Positions 1 through 10,366 of a stretch of 64,000 bases of DNA are shown piece by piece (position 1 is the first letter of the stretch; each line of letters begins with the position of its first letter). The stretch is taken from contig JAHQIY010000004.1 of assembly GCA_019054805.1 (NCBI GenBank), forward strand, positions 1,674,001 to 1,738,000, in the 5' to 3' direction. The stretch is from Brachionus manjavacas. Its lineage: Eukaryota > Rotifera > Eurotatoria > Ploima > Brachionidae. The notes below the pieces were generated by a model. The model saw only the letters and a list, made by a program, of their open reading frames with translations, was not told where the DNA came from and made no database searches. A program made the translations under genes and the position numbers.

Positions 1-426
1 AAAAATGTGACAATTTTAAGATATAGTTTTGACTTGAAAAAAAAAGTCAAGTCTAAACAATCTTTTTATTTATGTTTTTTTTTATTTAATTTTTAATAAT
101 TAATTTAAAGTAAAAAAAAGGCTTGGAGCTACAGTACTGCTTTGATTTTCTGTTTTTACGTAATTTTACGTGAAATTCCGGAAATTTACCAAAGTAAAAA
201 AGTAATGTGAGAATTTTGACATTTTTTGACATTTTTAAAAAATTTTGGGCCTGAATTCGGAAAAAAAATTACGTTATTCACGTAATTTTACGTGTAATTT
301 TATTTTGAAATGGTAATTTTTATAAAAAAAAGGAAATTTTTTGCAAATTTGGAAAAAGTAAATTTTAAACAATAAGCAGAAACTCAAAATTAAATAATGT
401 TCAATGATTCGACTTATCTCCATTTT

Positions 427-598
427 TTTAAATGATTTCTGTTATTTTGGCATTTTTCTTTTGTTAAAGATTTTTCGAAATCTTTGACCGCCATTTGGGC
501 ATCAGCTTTGGATAAAATAATTCTCTTCTTAACATGCTTTTTTAACTCGCTGCACAAAAGTTCAATTGAATTTAAATCGGGAGACTTTGGGGGGGATT
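427..598 (-). pseudogene. Tc1/mariner transposase C-terminal remnant
   Basis: Read on the minus strand, one frame gives PPKSPDLNSIELL followed by a Lys-rich helix (SELKKHVKKR) and MAVKDFEKSLTKEK. The SPDLNxIE block is the hallmark around the last catalytic acidic residue of Tc1/IS630 DDE transposases. The upstream catalytic domain is missing. A rearranged repeat of the same segment occurs at 2786-2925, where the SPDLN part lies on the minus strand and the MAVKDFEKS part on the plus strand, so that copy was broken and inverted. Confidence 0.7.
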
Positions 599-725
599 AA
601 ATCTTTATTTAAAAGAAATGACTCAAATATTATAACTTATCCGAACAATTTTGTTTAAATTTAAAAAAGGAGTGCAATGATTAAAAAAGATTAAAGAACG
701 ATGCTTTTGGTCATTGTCCCGGTGT

Positions 726-1772
726 AATTAAAAGGCTATCATTTCCTACCTTCACTAATATATCTCCAATTCGTCATCTAATTAATATCTATTCTTCATC
801 TAATAAATTTCCTCTTGAGTATAATTATATATATCCACACTAATAAATTAAATGGAACCTAAAATATTTCGAATTCCACTCTAATTAATTAAACCTCATT
901 TAAATAAATTCGTCATCATCAAACCAATTCTGAGAATTACGAGGAAAAAAACTTCGATCTTTTAGTTGCTTTTAATGGCATTGGGAAATGGTCTGATCGG
1001 AAATCGAAAAGCTTTGATTTTTTTTACTTGATTCACTCCGCAAGTGTCAACTGATATGGCTATAAATAATAGAGGTAATTACTTTCGATATGTAACGATT
1101 TTTAGAGAATAGTATAGCCATACCAGTTGACATGGATGAAACCGCCATTACGACGAATGTAACCACCGATACAGTCCACAAGGCTTTCGATCCAAATGCT
1201 ATTAGCGACAGCGAAGATGATACTAGTGGCAGTTAAGAACCAGCAGCCAAGAAGAAGAAGACTAGAAGAAAGCGAGGACATGGACTTTGCTATGATAAGT
1301 TGGAGACTTATGACTCGTAGAAGGATGCTTTAGCTGCGGTTTCAACACACAGCGAACAGCGAACAAAGACCCTTCCAGGGACAGAAGATATTTTACCGAT
1401 GCAGCACTGTCCGGGGTAGTAAATGCCCGGTCAAATGCTACTTACTTCGCCAGGAAACAGGTTTGTTTAATAAATCTTTATTTAAAAAACGAAAGCGTGG
1501 TTCTCCTAAAAAAGCTACTAAGGCTCTTGTTAGGATGTAAAAGTTTTTTGTCGCTTATTTTTCTTATTATTTCTTATAATTTCTCATTATTTGTTTCTTA
1601 TTTTTTGTTTGTTTGTCGTTTTGCTTAAAAAATAAATAATTGATTATTACTATTAACTATCGATTTATATTTAAAATTGATTAGATGATCCCCAAATTAT
1701 ATAGTGGAGCTTTATTTTATTAGCGAAGATGGAAATTTATTAGTGAGGTAAGGAAATTGCTCCCTAATTAAA
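726..1772 (+). mobile_element. Inverted-repeat element with MULE/FLYWCH-like remnant (nested block A)
   Basis: Imperfect inverted arms lie at about 726-779 and 1717-1772 (shared core ATTTCCTxxCTTCACTAAT, reversed on the right). Between them is a short hairpin (arms 1048-1066 and 1113-1131, 19 bp with one mismatch) and a G+C-richer pseudo-coding stretch at 1132-1540. The block lies within the Tc1-like element. The arms are degenerate, so the exact limits are approximate. Confidence 0.4.
1132..1540 (+). pseudogene. Degenerate FLYWCH-like / Mutator-type transposase remnant
   Basis: The frame opens with an acidic N-terminus (MDETAITTN... SDSEDDTSGS), has stop codons after that and after an LCYDKLETYDS segment, then needs a shift into the +1 frame. 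That frame reads KIFYRCSTVRGSKCPVKCYLL, resembling the Cys-rich FLYWCH/GCM-WRKY-type zinc module (YxRC...CPxK) found at the N-terminus of many MULE transposases. It ends with a basic RGSPKKATKAL segment close to the RGRPKK tail seen in such proteins. The catalytic middle is absent, so this looks like an internally deleted, dead copy. The family call is by motif only. Confidence 0.4.
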
Positions 1773-2012
1773 AGTCTAAATCGTAGTTCTAAACCCCAAA
1801 TAGTAAAAAATAATCAGATCTCCCAGTAAAGTTCTGCATCTATTTTGCTCTTAAAAATTTCAAAAAGTTCTAAAGTAAGGCTTTTTAGTAATTAATCTTT
1901 GGCGAAAATATTTGAGTCATAGTAGTTATTCGTTTAGAACTAATAAAAACTAATAAAAACCTTTTTTAAATGATTTATATAATTTTGACATTATTTTTTC
2001 GCGTAATATAAT

Positions 2013-2752
2013 CTATACCCATAAATTTATTAAAAATGACCATAAATATAATAAAGTTTCCATAAATTTATTAAAAATAGAATAAACTTAACAGTTATTT
2101 ATCAAATTGAATAAAAATGTAATAGAAAATAGAAAATTATCCTAAATTGATTAAAACAAACTTAATTTGAATAAAAAGAACATTAATTGGTTCATTAGAA
2201 TTAAGAAACTCATTAGATTTACACTTTTAAGATAAATTAATTGATTAAACGTTATTTCATGTGCATTTAGACTTCAGATGTTAGATTTCAGCTCGATTGG
2301 TTTGGATTTACCAATACATAATAATAAAAAAAGAGGCCCTCCTTCTAAAACTGTAAAGAGCCTAGAAGTTCAAGCTTCTGACCTAATTAAAGCACCTGAA
2401 GAAAATGCCATTTTCGATGATGACTTAACATCTCAAGATGATACTTCCAAGCGACCAAGATTTGATGACAGTGTTAGTAAATTATGTGATACTTGCGGCA
2501 AGCCTTTACAAAAAGAATTGTATTATTATTGCGCAATAAACAAATGTAAACAAAAAAATGAGTTTATTATTTTTCTAATGAATCTGATTAATCTTTAATG
2601 AATTTGATATTTTTTTAATAAATTTGTTACTTATTTCTTTAATTTGATAATAATATAATAAATTTGTTGTATTTTCTTTTATTTTATTATAATTTAATAA
2701 ATTTATGGTAAACTTTAATAAATTTATGGTATTTTTAAAAAATTTATGGTTA
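2013..2752 (+). mobile_element. Inverted-repeat element carrying a 106-codon ORF (nested block B)
   Basis: The left arm (2013-2079) and right arm (2690-2752) are inverted copies built from a reiterated CCATAAATTTATTAAA unit, three units on each side. A 106-codon frame lies between them. Outside, a second inverted pair (1835-1920 and 3143-3224) brackets the block. The repeated subterminal unit may be a transposase-binding array, but that is inference. Confidence 0.5.
2278..2598 (+). CDS. Small ORF with basic RGPPSK motif and CxxC pair, probably transposon-derived
   Basis: This 106-codon frame is more G+C-rich than its surroundings at its start. Residues 17-33 are KKRGPPSKTVKSLEVQ, like the basic RGRPxK tail of MULE-type transposases and like the tail of the remnant at 1132-1540. 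An acidic stretch follows (DDDLTSQDD), then CDTCGKPL and a YYYC...C pair that could bind zinc. The last 12 residues are A+T-rich read-through. It lies between inverted repeats, so it is probably a surviving C-terminal exon of a transposase rather than a host gene. No catalytic domain is visible. Confidence 0.35.
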   Translation: MLDFSSIGLDLPIHNNKKRGPPSKTVKSLEVQASDLIKAPEENAIFDDDLTSQDDTSKRPRFDDSVSKLCDTCGKPLQKELYYYCAINKCKQKNEFIIFLMNLINL

Positions 2753-3299
2753 GAAGTGTTAACGGCCATTATTTTTTGTTATAGAATGGGATTTAAATCG
2801 GGAGACTTTGGTGGAGATTAAATTTGATTAAATGATTAAATGAGGAGATTAAATGGCGGTCAAAGATTTTGAAAAATCTTTAACGAAATAAAAATGCCAA
2901 AATTATACACATCATTTAAAAAGGGTTTTTATTAGTTATTTATTTAAAAGATATGACACATAAAAAATAACTCTTTTCCAACTTTAATCATTTTTCTCTT
3001 TTTGTCCTTCATTTTTAATTCCTTTATTGTATTTAATTTTTTTTTAAAGTATGAACTTAAAACATTTGGCTGAAAGGAAGGACTAAGATACATTCCAAAC
3101 TGCCAGGGTATAACCCGAACTATATTTTTAATAAATAATAATATGACTCAAATATCGCCTAAGATTAATTACTAAAAAGCCTTACTTTAGAATTTTTAAG
3201 ATTTTTAAGAGCAAAATGAATGCATATTTAAAAGTAAATTTACGAAATTTCACGTAAAATTACGTAAAAACAGAAAATCATAACAGTACTGTAACAATC

Positions 3300-4204
3300 G
3301 AAATGAGCGAATTCTGCCCATACTAAGTGAAGCTTCTTTTGCCCAGTAAAAACTATGCCAAATCCTAGAGTCTTGGAAAATAGCTAGTATAACCATGATA
3401 CCTAATAAATCTTCTCCCGCTCAAGACCATAATAACTATCGTTCAATTAGTATGACAAGTTGCATTGGCAAGTTCCTTGAACATATTATTAAAACTAGAA
3501 TATATATATTATTCTTGAGAACAATAAATTTCTTATTTAAGAGCAATAAGGGTTTAGAAAACATAGACACAATGCAGATAATCTTTTATTCTTACTCAAA
3601 AAGTTGTAGATGGCTTTTGATAGAGTTTTGCACGATGGACTAATTTACAAGCTTGTTAAAATTAATCTACCTCCTTATCTTATCTATTGAATAAGATCGT
3701 TTCTTTATTTAAGATCGTTTAGAGTAAATGTAAATGGTCATCTAAGTGATCAATACTCTATTAAAGCAGAAGTTCCAAGGGTCAGTAATTAGTCCACTTC
3801 TTTTTAGCATATTTTCAAATGTCATAGTAAAAATAGCAAAAGAAACTGTCAATGCTCTCTTCTTTTTGCAGATGATCTGGCTACTTTTTCTTATTTTCAT
3901 TGTCATTACTTAAAAGAAATTGAAAGATGGCTTTTAAAATGGAAAAAGAAAATTTCTATTGAAAAGTCTTGTTACATGATCTTTGAGAAAAAAACAAAAG
4001 CTAAAATCAATCTTGACCCTAAAATTAATGGCAACAATTTAAATAATGAGGAAATAGTAAAAGTCTTAGGCATCATATTGGACTTAAAACTTACTTTTGG
4101 TCCAATGGTAGATGAATTAAAAAAGTGCTGTAATAGAAGGTTTAATATAATAAAATGTTCATTTGATGATAAGGAGTTCCGAAAGAATGAAAAACTGCGA
4201 ACAC
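3300..4204 (+). mobile_element. LINE family J fragment 1 (reverse transcriptase, degenerate)
   Basis: Broken frames on the plus strand give, in order, an SITMIPNKSSPAQD...NYRSISMTS block (RT motif 0/1), a degenerate finger region, a motif with V/PQG-S-V-I-S-P-L-L-F split by a frameshift near 3770, and LFADDLATF at about 3860-3885 (catalytic YADD-type box). The thumb segment at 3976-4212 (EEIVKVLGIILDLKLTFG) follows. It matches the order of the longer copy at 55683-59330 but is a more diverged subfamily. Several stops and frameshifts make it inactive. It runs directly into the next J fragment. Confidence 0.65.
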
Positions 4205-5352
4205 TACTATGATTGAAAATGCCTCTACTTCACAAGAACCTTCAAATTACAGACCAATTAGTAAAATAAGCTGTTTAGAAAAATTACTGGAACGTATAAA
4301 CAAAATTCCCTTCTCAAAATCCATCTAATGACTTGATTACTGGATTAGATCATTTTTAGACTCTAGGACATTTAAAGTAAATGTAAAAGACCAGTTGATC
4401 GAAGAATACCAAATAACTGCAGGAGTCTCTCAAGGCCCAGTAATTAGTCCTCTTTTATTTATTATATATTGATGACATCCCCAAAAGAAACAAAACAAAT
4501 AATGAATACTCTCTGCTTTTCGCAGATGATTTAGTTACATTCTTCATTTAAAACTAAAAAGGGAATCTAGAAAATAAGAATCAATTTGATAAATAAATAA
4601 ACCAACGAACTAGAACAATGGCTTATTAAATGGAAAATGAAGATATCAGTTAAAAAGTTGTGTTCAGTAGTCTTTTCTAGGTGCAAAAAAGAGAGTGATA
4701 ATCTAAACTTAAAAATATTGCAAACAGAATAGTGAGCCAAAAAGAGATCAAGTTTCTTGGTATTAAATTTGATTCTAAGTTAAATTCTGCAGTCACGTGA
4801 AAACTACGTCATGTTCAATCACTTTAAGTCTCCTATGTGCATAACTTTTCAAATCTATGAGCTTTTTTTGATCTGTAAAAGCCAAAGTCAAGAAAATTTC
4901 AAGATCTATACACTGGTATCTAGATAGATCAAGCTTAATAAATGATGGAAACAGAATAGTCAGCAAAGAGAAATCAAGTTTATTGGTATTGAATTTGATT
5001 CTAAGTTAAATTTTAATAATCTGGTAGACGAAATTAAAGAACGCGGCCAAAAAAAGCTAAATATTATCAAGATATTGTCAAACAAAAAATGTCTTAATCA
5101 AAACACACTAGAAAATTTATATAAATCTTTAATCGGATCAATTTTAGACTATTCTTTTCCTTGCTTGAATTCATTTTCAGGAAATAATATCAAAAAACTA
5201 AAAGCAATTCAGAATACAGCAGTCAGATCTATCCTTAAGTTAAAATATGATACTCCCTCCAACATCGTGCAACATGAAGCTTTTAATAAACTAAAATTAC
5301 TAACAGTCTCGAATCGGCTTTTTGAGTCGGGTGAGAGATTTTATTTTTTTTT
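4205..5352 (+). mobile_element. LINE family J fragment 2, internally rearranged
   Basis: This begins mid-RT (ASTSQEPSNYRPIS) and continues through LLFADDLVTFF (about 4515-4545) to the C-terminal thumb-side segment at 5075-5359 (TLENLYKSLIGSILDYSFPC, then KYDTPSNIVQHEAFNKLKLL). The segment from about 4727 to 4790 is repeated at about 4950-5015, with roughly 150 bases of unrelated DNA between (4791-4940). The copy is therefore either an internal duplication or a fusion of two copies. The 3' UTR and tail are missing after 5340. Numerous stops. Confidence 0.6.
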
Positions 5353-6154
5353 TATTTAAAAATAAAATCACTTATTTAAAATTAAATGTTTTATTTTATG
5401 GAAAGTATGCAAAGTATCTGTTACTTCCGTTACTTTTTTGGAAGTAATGTAATTTCAACATTCTCTGCCAAAACGAATCCAATAAATCCAACTTAAAAGA
5501 ATCCACTGGAGTCTTTTGAAAGCTCTTAAATTTTTTGGACTTTTTTTCACAACAATTCACTAAAAATGCAGAAAGTTTACCTATTTTTATTTATTGAGAA
5601 GCCGGCCGAATGAGAAGATTGGTATTTAAAACCTGAATTTAAAAAAATCAGATAAGAAGAAGAGATGGTGTCAATAGATATTTCCCTGATTTCTCAGTTA
5701 GTTGAATTTATACAAACAACTAAATTAACTCTTCTTAATTTTTTTATTTTAAGGCAGTTTAACATCTCTTTTACTAATATTGATCAGTTTCTAACTCATT
5801 TGGTTTTAATTTTTTAAATTATAGTTTATTTTATTCTAATAATGTCTCAAAATCATGTGCTTTCAATTTAAATTTTGAATATTTTTTAAATAAACAAATC
5901 TTTAAAGGAAATTCTTAAGTGTTTGGCTATAGTTTCTTTTTTAACCCATCAGTTTGTTTATTTTCTAAATTGAATGAATTGTTGTGAAGAACTACTAAAA
6001 TAATTTAAACTCAAATTTCAAACCAATTTAGATATTCAAGCTACGTTTTTTTGGCCGTGAAAAAATTTTTTATTTTTGAAGTATTTTTTTAAATGTTGAA
6101 CCAAAATAAAAATGTTTGATGAAAATTTTCAAAATCAAATTTTTGAAATTTTAC
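5353..6154. other. A+T-rich stretch, downstream intron of the HCN exon
   Basis: No reading frame of note. On the minus strand this is the beginning of the intron that follows the HCN exon. No further HCN exon (S3-S6 or cyclic-nucleotide domain) was recognised between here and position 1, so the intron is probably longer than 6 kb. Confidence 0.4.
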
Positions 6155-7077
6155 CTGTGCGAAAATTGACCACAATATCGAGCAAAAACAATGAATCACT
6201 GACCAAATTGAAAATAAGCAAACCGGTATGGCTCCAGTTATCATTAAAAAAAGATATGGCTACAGGTAAAATAATCACATTTGCAATTAACAAAATTAGC
6301 ATCACAAGATCCCAATAGAATCTAAAATTGGAACATGGATGAATGATCCAGTGTCCGACTTCTTGCTGTCTTAATTTTTCTTTCAATACGCCTTTCTTAC
6401 TTCCGAACAACTTCATGGCAAGCTTGTTGTCCGATGGCTGCAGCATGCTCACAAAATACGATTTTAAATAAGAATAAGTGGCTTTAGGCTCGCTAAAATC
6501 ACTTGATTCATTGTTAAACAAATCTTGACCGGGTTTGCCCATAAAGTCCTTAAGCAAGTTAGCGCATGTTTCACAGTCGCATTCGTTCAGATTCTTCTTG
6601 CACACATTTTCGCGTAAATTGAGCAATGAATGTATTGAGCCAGCGAGAGCAGGACCGGCCAAGTGTCCATTATGGGTCGCGTACAATTGACTAGTTGATC
6701 TGTACTGGTTTAAATGTTTGCTAGGCAAGCTAAAACTGTGGTGCTTAGAGCTGACTTGGTATTTAGATGATTCGTCACGGGATAGCGATGAAATGGAGTC
6801 TGACCGCTCTATGGTCACTTCTACCGGCGGTTTAGTACCTGGCCGAAATTCATTTTTGCCCTTAAAAACCGGTGATTGCTTTGTCTGAATTTTTTTATCT
6901 ATAAATTTAGTTTCTAATGGACTATGTACAATGTTGGAACTTTTTTGTTGACTATTTTTTGGATGATTTGACAAGCTATCATCGTGGTCTATTACTTGTG
7001 TGTGTTGGTTGCCGTTTGTCTTGGTCTCTCCGTTTTGATCGTGAATGTCGAACTTTATTATTGGAGGTCGTATCATT
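6155..7077 (-). CDS. HCN: HCN (hyperpolarization-activated, cyclic-nucleotide-gated) channel, N-terminal exon
   Basis: This partial gene encodes the N-terminus of an Ih pacemaker-type cation channel of the plasma membrane. The exon gives about 307 residues. Residues 1-200 are a long polar cytoplasmic tail with a small Cys cluster (CDCETCANLL). Residues about 202-252 are the conserved HCN domain (FVSMLQPSDNKLAMKLFGSK, then HWIIHPCSNFRFYWD). About 253-282 is S1 and 283-308 most of S2, ending LLDIVVNFRTG. The exon stops at CAG|GTAAAA (donor at 6154-6153), phase 1 within the Gly codon, where other HCN proteins continue with the S2-S3 linker. The ATG at 7076 is one base downstream of a good acceptor (TTTGCAG, ending 7078), so this is exon 2 or later: either a 5'-UTR intron precedes it, or coding continues upstream. 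The frame is intact, unlike all flanking elements. Confidence 0.9.
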
Positions 7078-7100
7078 CTGCAAACATAATCAGATTTTAA
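7078..7100 (-). promoter_or_regulatory. 3' splice site preceding the HCN exon
   Basis: The minus strand reads CTGATTATGTTTGCAG immediately before AATG. A branch-point-like CTGAT and a T-rich tract fit a spliceosomal acceptor. It could accept a cis-spliced 5' UTR or, in a taxon with trans-splicing, a spliced leader. Confidence 0.6.
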
Positions 7101-7307
7101 ACAACATTTTTAATCTAAATTTTTTTATTTTTTTTAACTCAATATTGACAATTTAACTAAAATTTATAAACTAATTTAAACCAGACAGTTAGTTGAAAAA
7201 AAATGAGAAAAGTAAAAAAAATTTTTAAAAATTTTTTATCAATGACTTAAATTCAAGTCAAGTCAATGACTTGAATTTTTTTTTTTTAATGAAATAAATA
7301 TCTAAAT

Positions 7308-8926
7308 AGTAGTAGTAGTTGTGGTAGTAGTATGAGCTGTAACACATAATTGTGAGTGCAGTTCATAACGCTGCACTTTATCAGCTTGCAACCTAGGTTG
7401 CATTAAGTCAAAGTTCCTCAGTATCAGATTCTGTGCTCCAGGTCTCCGGCTTCATGTGTCCATCAATTTTGGCCTTAAACTGATTGACCGTATCAGTCCC
7501 TACTATTTCCGAGGGTAAAATTAAAACAACGGGTTGTAGCTGTTCGATTAAGCAAGAACTTATCCCTCGTGGTCCCTCCTTGCTTTTCCCTTGTTATCTG
7601 GCTATTGTGTCTCCTGATTGTCCCCTCACTTACTCCCTCATTCTCTCTGATATCCAAATAAACCCTCTCGAACCCTTTCCTTATCCTATATATTTGTAAT
7701 AAGTCCCCTCTTTTCCTTCTTGCTTCCAGGTCTGTAAACCCAAGCTCCCTAAGTCTTTCTTCGTACTCTAATCCTCTTAATTCTATTACCATCTTAGTCG
7801 CCCTTTTCTGGATTCCTTCCACCTTATTAATTTCACTTCTAGTCATAGAATTATATACCGCCGAAGCGAATTCTAAATGCGTTCTGACGAAAGTTGAATA
7901 CAGCTTTTTGAAAAATTCTTTATTAAAAAATTTGAACGTTTTCCTTATTTTACCTAAATCACTGTTAGCTTTAGATACCGCCGCTTCTACTTGTTTACTA
8001 TGCTTTCCATCACTTGAAACCATAATACCCAGATCTTTCTCAACCTCCGATTACTGCAACCATACTTTTTCTTCTCCATGTTGAATATAATATTTGCTTC
8101 TTGGGTTCTTCTTCCCGAAATGCACGATTTTGTATTTCTTACTGTTTATGGACATTGACCACTTCTTGCACCAATTATCTTTTTCATTTATATCTGCTTG
8201 AAATTCTGAATGTGACATTTCATTCCCCTCTGAAATCACCTTACTATCAGCAGCGTACATCTGCATTATGTTATTTATTTTGTCTGGCATAAGTTATTGA
8301 TATATATCACGAAAAGTAAGGGACCTGATACTGATCCTTGAGGCACACCACTTTTTATATTTCTCCAGCTTAACTCCAACGTGCCCATAACCACACTTTT
8401 TCTTCTATAGTTTAAGAATGCTTTAATCCAGTCAAGTAATTGATGTAACTTGATGATTAGTTTCGTATGTGAAACGTTATCAAACGCCTTCTCAAAGTCC
8501 GTGTATAGTACATCCACCCATTTATTTTTACCCACGCTCATCGATACTATATGCTGAAACTCAAAAAGGTTAGTTACACATGCCTTTAGTTAAACAAAAC
8601 CATCCTGTCTACTAGAGTTCAAATTGTAATTTTTTACATGTATTGTTATCCAATCTCTAACTATTCCTTCCATTACTTTACCACATACTGATTTCAAGGA
8701 AACTGGTCTGTAATTTGACGCCTTCAGTTTACTCCCTTTCTTGTACAATGGGAAGATGTTCGCTTTCCTCCATTCATCCGGTACGTCTCTCTCATTTAAC
8801 CATTTGCTGAAAATGATAGCGAGTGCTTTTGACAACTCTTAACTGCAAATTTTTAATACCATTTGTGCCACCCCGTCTCCGCCTGGTGACTTGTCGCAAT
8901 TTAGTTTCTCCAACCATAATACCATA
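7308..8926 (-). mobile_element. 5'-truncated CR1-like LINE with (ACT)n tail
   Basis: Minus-strand frames follow the CR1/L2-type RT order. From about 8915 there is LEKLNCDKSPGGDGVAQ. SKWLNERDVPDEWRKANIFP and ASNYRPVSLKSVCGKVME lie at 8835-8590. VLYTDFEKAFDNVSHTKL and SGVPQGSVSGPLLFVIYIN are at 8541-8275, and a degenerate ADD region (YAADSKVI) is at 8290-8051. The C-terminal block SEINKVEGIQKRATKMVI...ARRKRGDLLQIYRI is at 8023-7493. Frame changes at each join make it dead. The 3' UTR has a perfect 14-bp palindrome (7388-7401), and the tail is a run of TAG/ACT triplets at 7308-7330. An 8-bp direct repeat ATCTAAAT (7300-7307 and 8927-8934) may be the target duplication. A shorter copy of the same family is at 45172-45715. 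Confidence 0.75.
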
Positions 8927-8934
8927 ATCTAAAT

Positions 8935-9869
8935 GCATTTATCCATAAGTTTCAGCCTTCAGACAAATAACGCACTTTTATAAATAGATGATACATTTCT
9001 TAAAGAAATAGAATTTAATTTTTTGCGATTATTTTGATTTAGTTCAAGTAAAAAATTTGACTTTAAAAAAAAATTTAAGTCATAACTTTTACTTAAATTT
9101 TTGTGACTTACGTCTGATATGAATTTAGGTAAAAATATATTTCGATAGAAAGAATGGGATTAAAAAAGCTGCAAATTTCGAAGGTTTAATTTTTTTAATG
9201 TAGAAAAATAGAAACATTATTTAAATCCATTTTTGGGATCTTGAAATTGATGATCAATTCAAAAAGTTTATCTTTAGATATTAAAATTAATATTTTAATT
9301 AATTAAAATAATTTTAAGGTAATATGCTTTATTTAGTATGAAGATTTAATAAATAAAATAATTTAAAAAAATTATTTCTCAATTGATTTATGTTTTATTT
9401 TAAATTAAAAAAATTATTTTTTCATTCTATTATTTATTTGGAATTTAATATTTTAATTTCATTTTAAAATTGATTTTTGAATTCCAGAAAAAAATACTTT
9501 TTAAATAAAAAAAATCAAAATAAAATTTATAAACATTAGTTTAATTTCTATTAAAAATTAAAAAAATATTGAAAACAAGCTTGTTTAGTTTAGTTTATTT
9601 TATGAACGGAAAATAATTTTTACTTATATAAAAATTTGGTCAGAAAATTGACACTTAATAATGAAAAAAAAATTAACAGAATATAATTTTGGATTTTCAT
9701 TTAAGTTTTTAATTTGAGAAACTTAATAAAAAATTATTAAAAACATGTTCTTGAATTCATTAATTCAATTTTTTAATATTTTTTAAAATTTTGTCGCATT
9801 TATTACAATTAAAAAAATTTGCCAACAATATTGTCGGCCGAAATGGTGCTATTTAATAATCATTTTTAG
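8935..9869. other. A+T-rich intergenic or intronic DNA
   Basis: Mostly poly-A/T runs. The only structured part is 9072-9110, a copy of the AAGTCATAACTT repeat also present at 37661-37710 and 55411-55468. Confidence 0.4.
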
Positions 9870-9887
9870 AATGCGGTAGTAACAAGA

Positions 9888-10034
9888 ATGAATTTTGTAC
9901 AATACACTGATTTTGAGACATTTAAAAACGAAACAAAAAAAGCAATTGATAAAGTTCCAATAGAGGAAAAAAAGAGAGCGGTTGACTGTTTTACCACAAG
10001 GGGAAGAAAAGAAGAACAAGCTGATGGAACTTAA
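9888..10034 (+). pseudogene. Transposase C-terminal scrap (Tc1/mariner-like)
   Basis: A 48-codon frame reads MNFVQYTDFETFKNETKKAI, then DKVPIEEKKRAVDCFTTRGR and KEEQADGT. The spacing (helix, IPxExxxRAVxxFxxR, then ADG) resembles the C-terminal tail of Tc1/mariner transposases (IPxE...R...xxGG). It has no catalytic part. It could also be a chance or host-derived frame. A MITE-like inverted pair follows at 10109-10366. Confidence 0.3.
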
Positions 10035-10108
10035 ATTTTAAAATAAAAATTCTAATCAATAATACTAAAATTTAATTTTGAATGATTATTTAGCTTTATT
10101 AATATTAG

Positions 10109-10366
10109 TCAAAAGACTTTTTTTGACTTGACTTGAAATTTTTTGCATCAAATATGATGACGGCCCATTTCACCGTATACGTCTCCTACGCCTCAGCCAC
10201 ATTACGATATATATAAATATAAGCTGTTTTTTTATCAGGCAGCTTTCGGAACTTAAACTTGAATTCTCTTTAATAAAAACTGACTGACTCGTGGTCATCC
10301 ACCGGTCAACATTTTAGGTTTTTTCTTTTGACTTGAAAAAATTCAAGTGAAGTCAAAAGACTTGAG
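10109..10366. mobile_element. GACTTGA-repeat inverted element enclosing a possible solo LTR
   Basis: The left end (10109-10142) holds AGTCAAAAGACT then TTTTGACTTGACTTGAAAT. The right end (10325-10366) holds the same words in inverted order. Similar GACTTGA/TCAAGTC inverted words occur at 31-53, 7240-7275 and 9072-9110, so they seem to be ends of a dispersed repeat. No coding content. Confidence 0.4.
10155..10311 (+). repeat. Possible solo LTR
   Basis: A 157-bp G+C-richer block begins TGATGACGG and ends GGTCAACA. It has a TATA-like TATATAAATA near 10210-10219 and an AATAAA at 10272-10277, the order expected of a short LTR (TG...TATA...polyA signal...CA). No flanking 4-6 bp duplication was found, and no second LTR or gag-pol is present. 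The last 40 bases (GACTCGTGGTCATCCACCGG) resemble 23272-23305. Weak call. Confidence 0.3.

Larger units (their letters stand above)
132..3291. mobile_element. Tc1/mariner-like element with 58-bp TIRs and nested insertions
   Basis: The ends 132-189 and 3234-3291 are inverted repeats of 58 bp with about four mismatches, both starting CAGTACTG. A TA dinucleotide lies just outside each end (130-131 and 3292-3293), as expected for Tc1/mariner insertion. Inside, the minus strand at 427-598 encodes a Tc1-type transposase C-terminus. The element is far longer than a typical Tc1 unit because at least two other inverted-repeat blocks (about 726-1772 and 2013-2752) lie in it. A second inverted pair (1835-1920 against 3143-3224) is also inside. 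A related solo end lies at 38340-38538. The transposase is broken, so this copy is inactive. Confidence 0.7.

Noticed and set aside
6917-7156. Plus-strand frame opposite the HCN exon
   Set aside because: Shadow of the HCN coding sequence; the same applies to 6112-6318.
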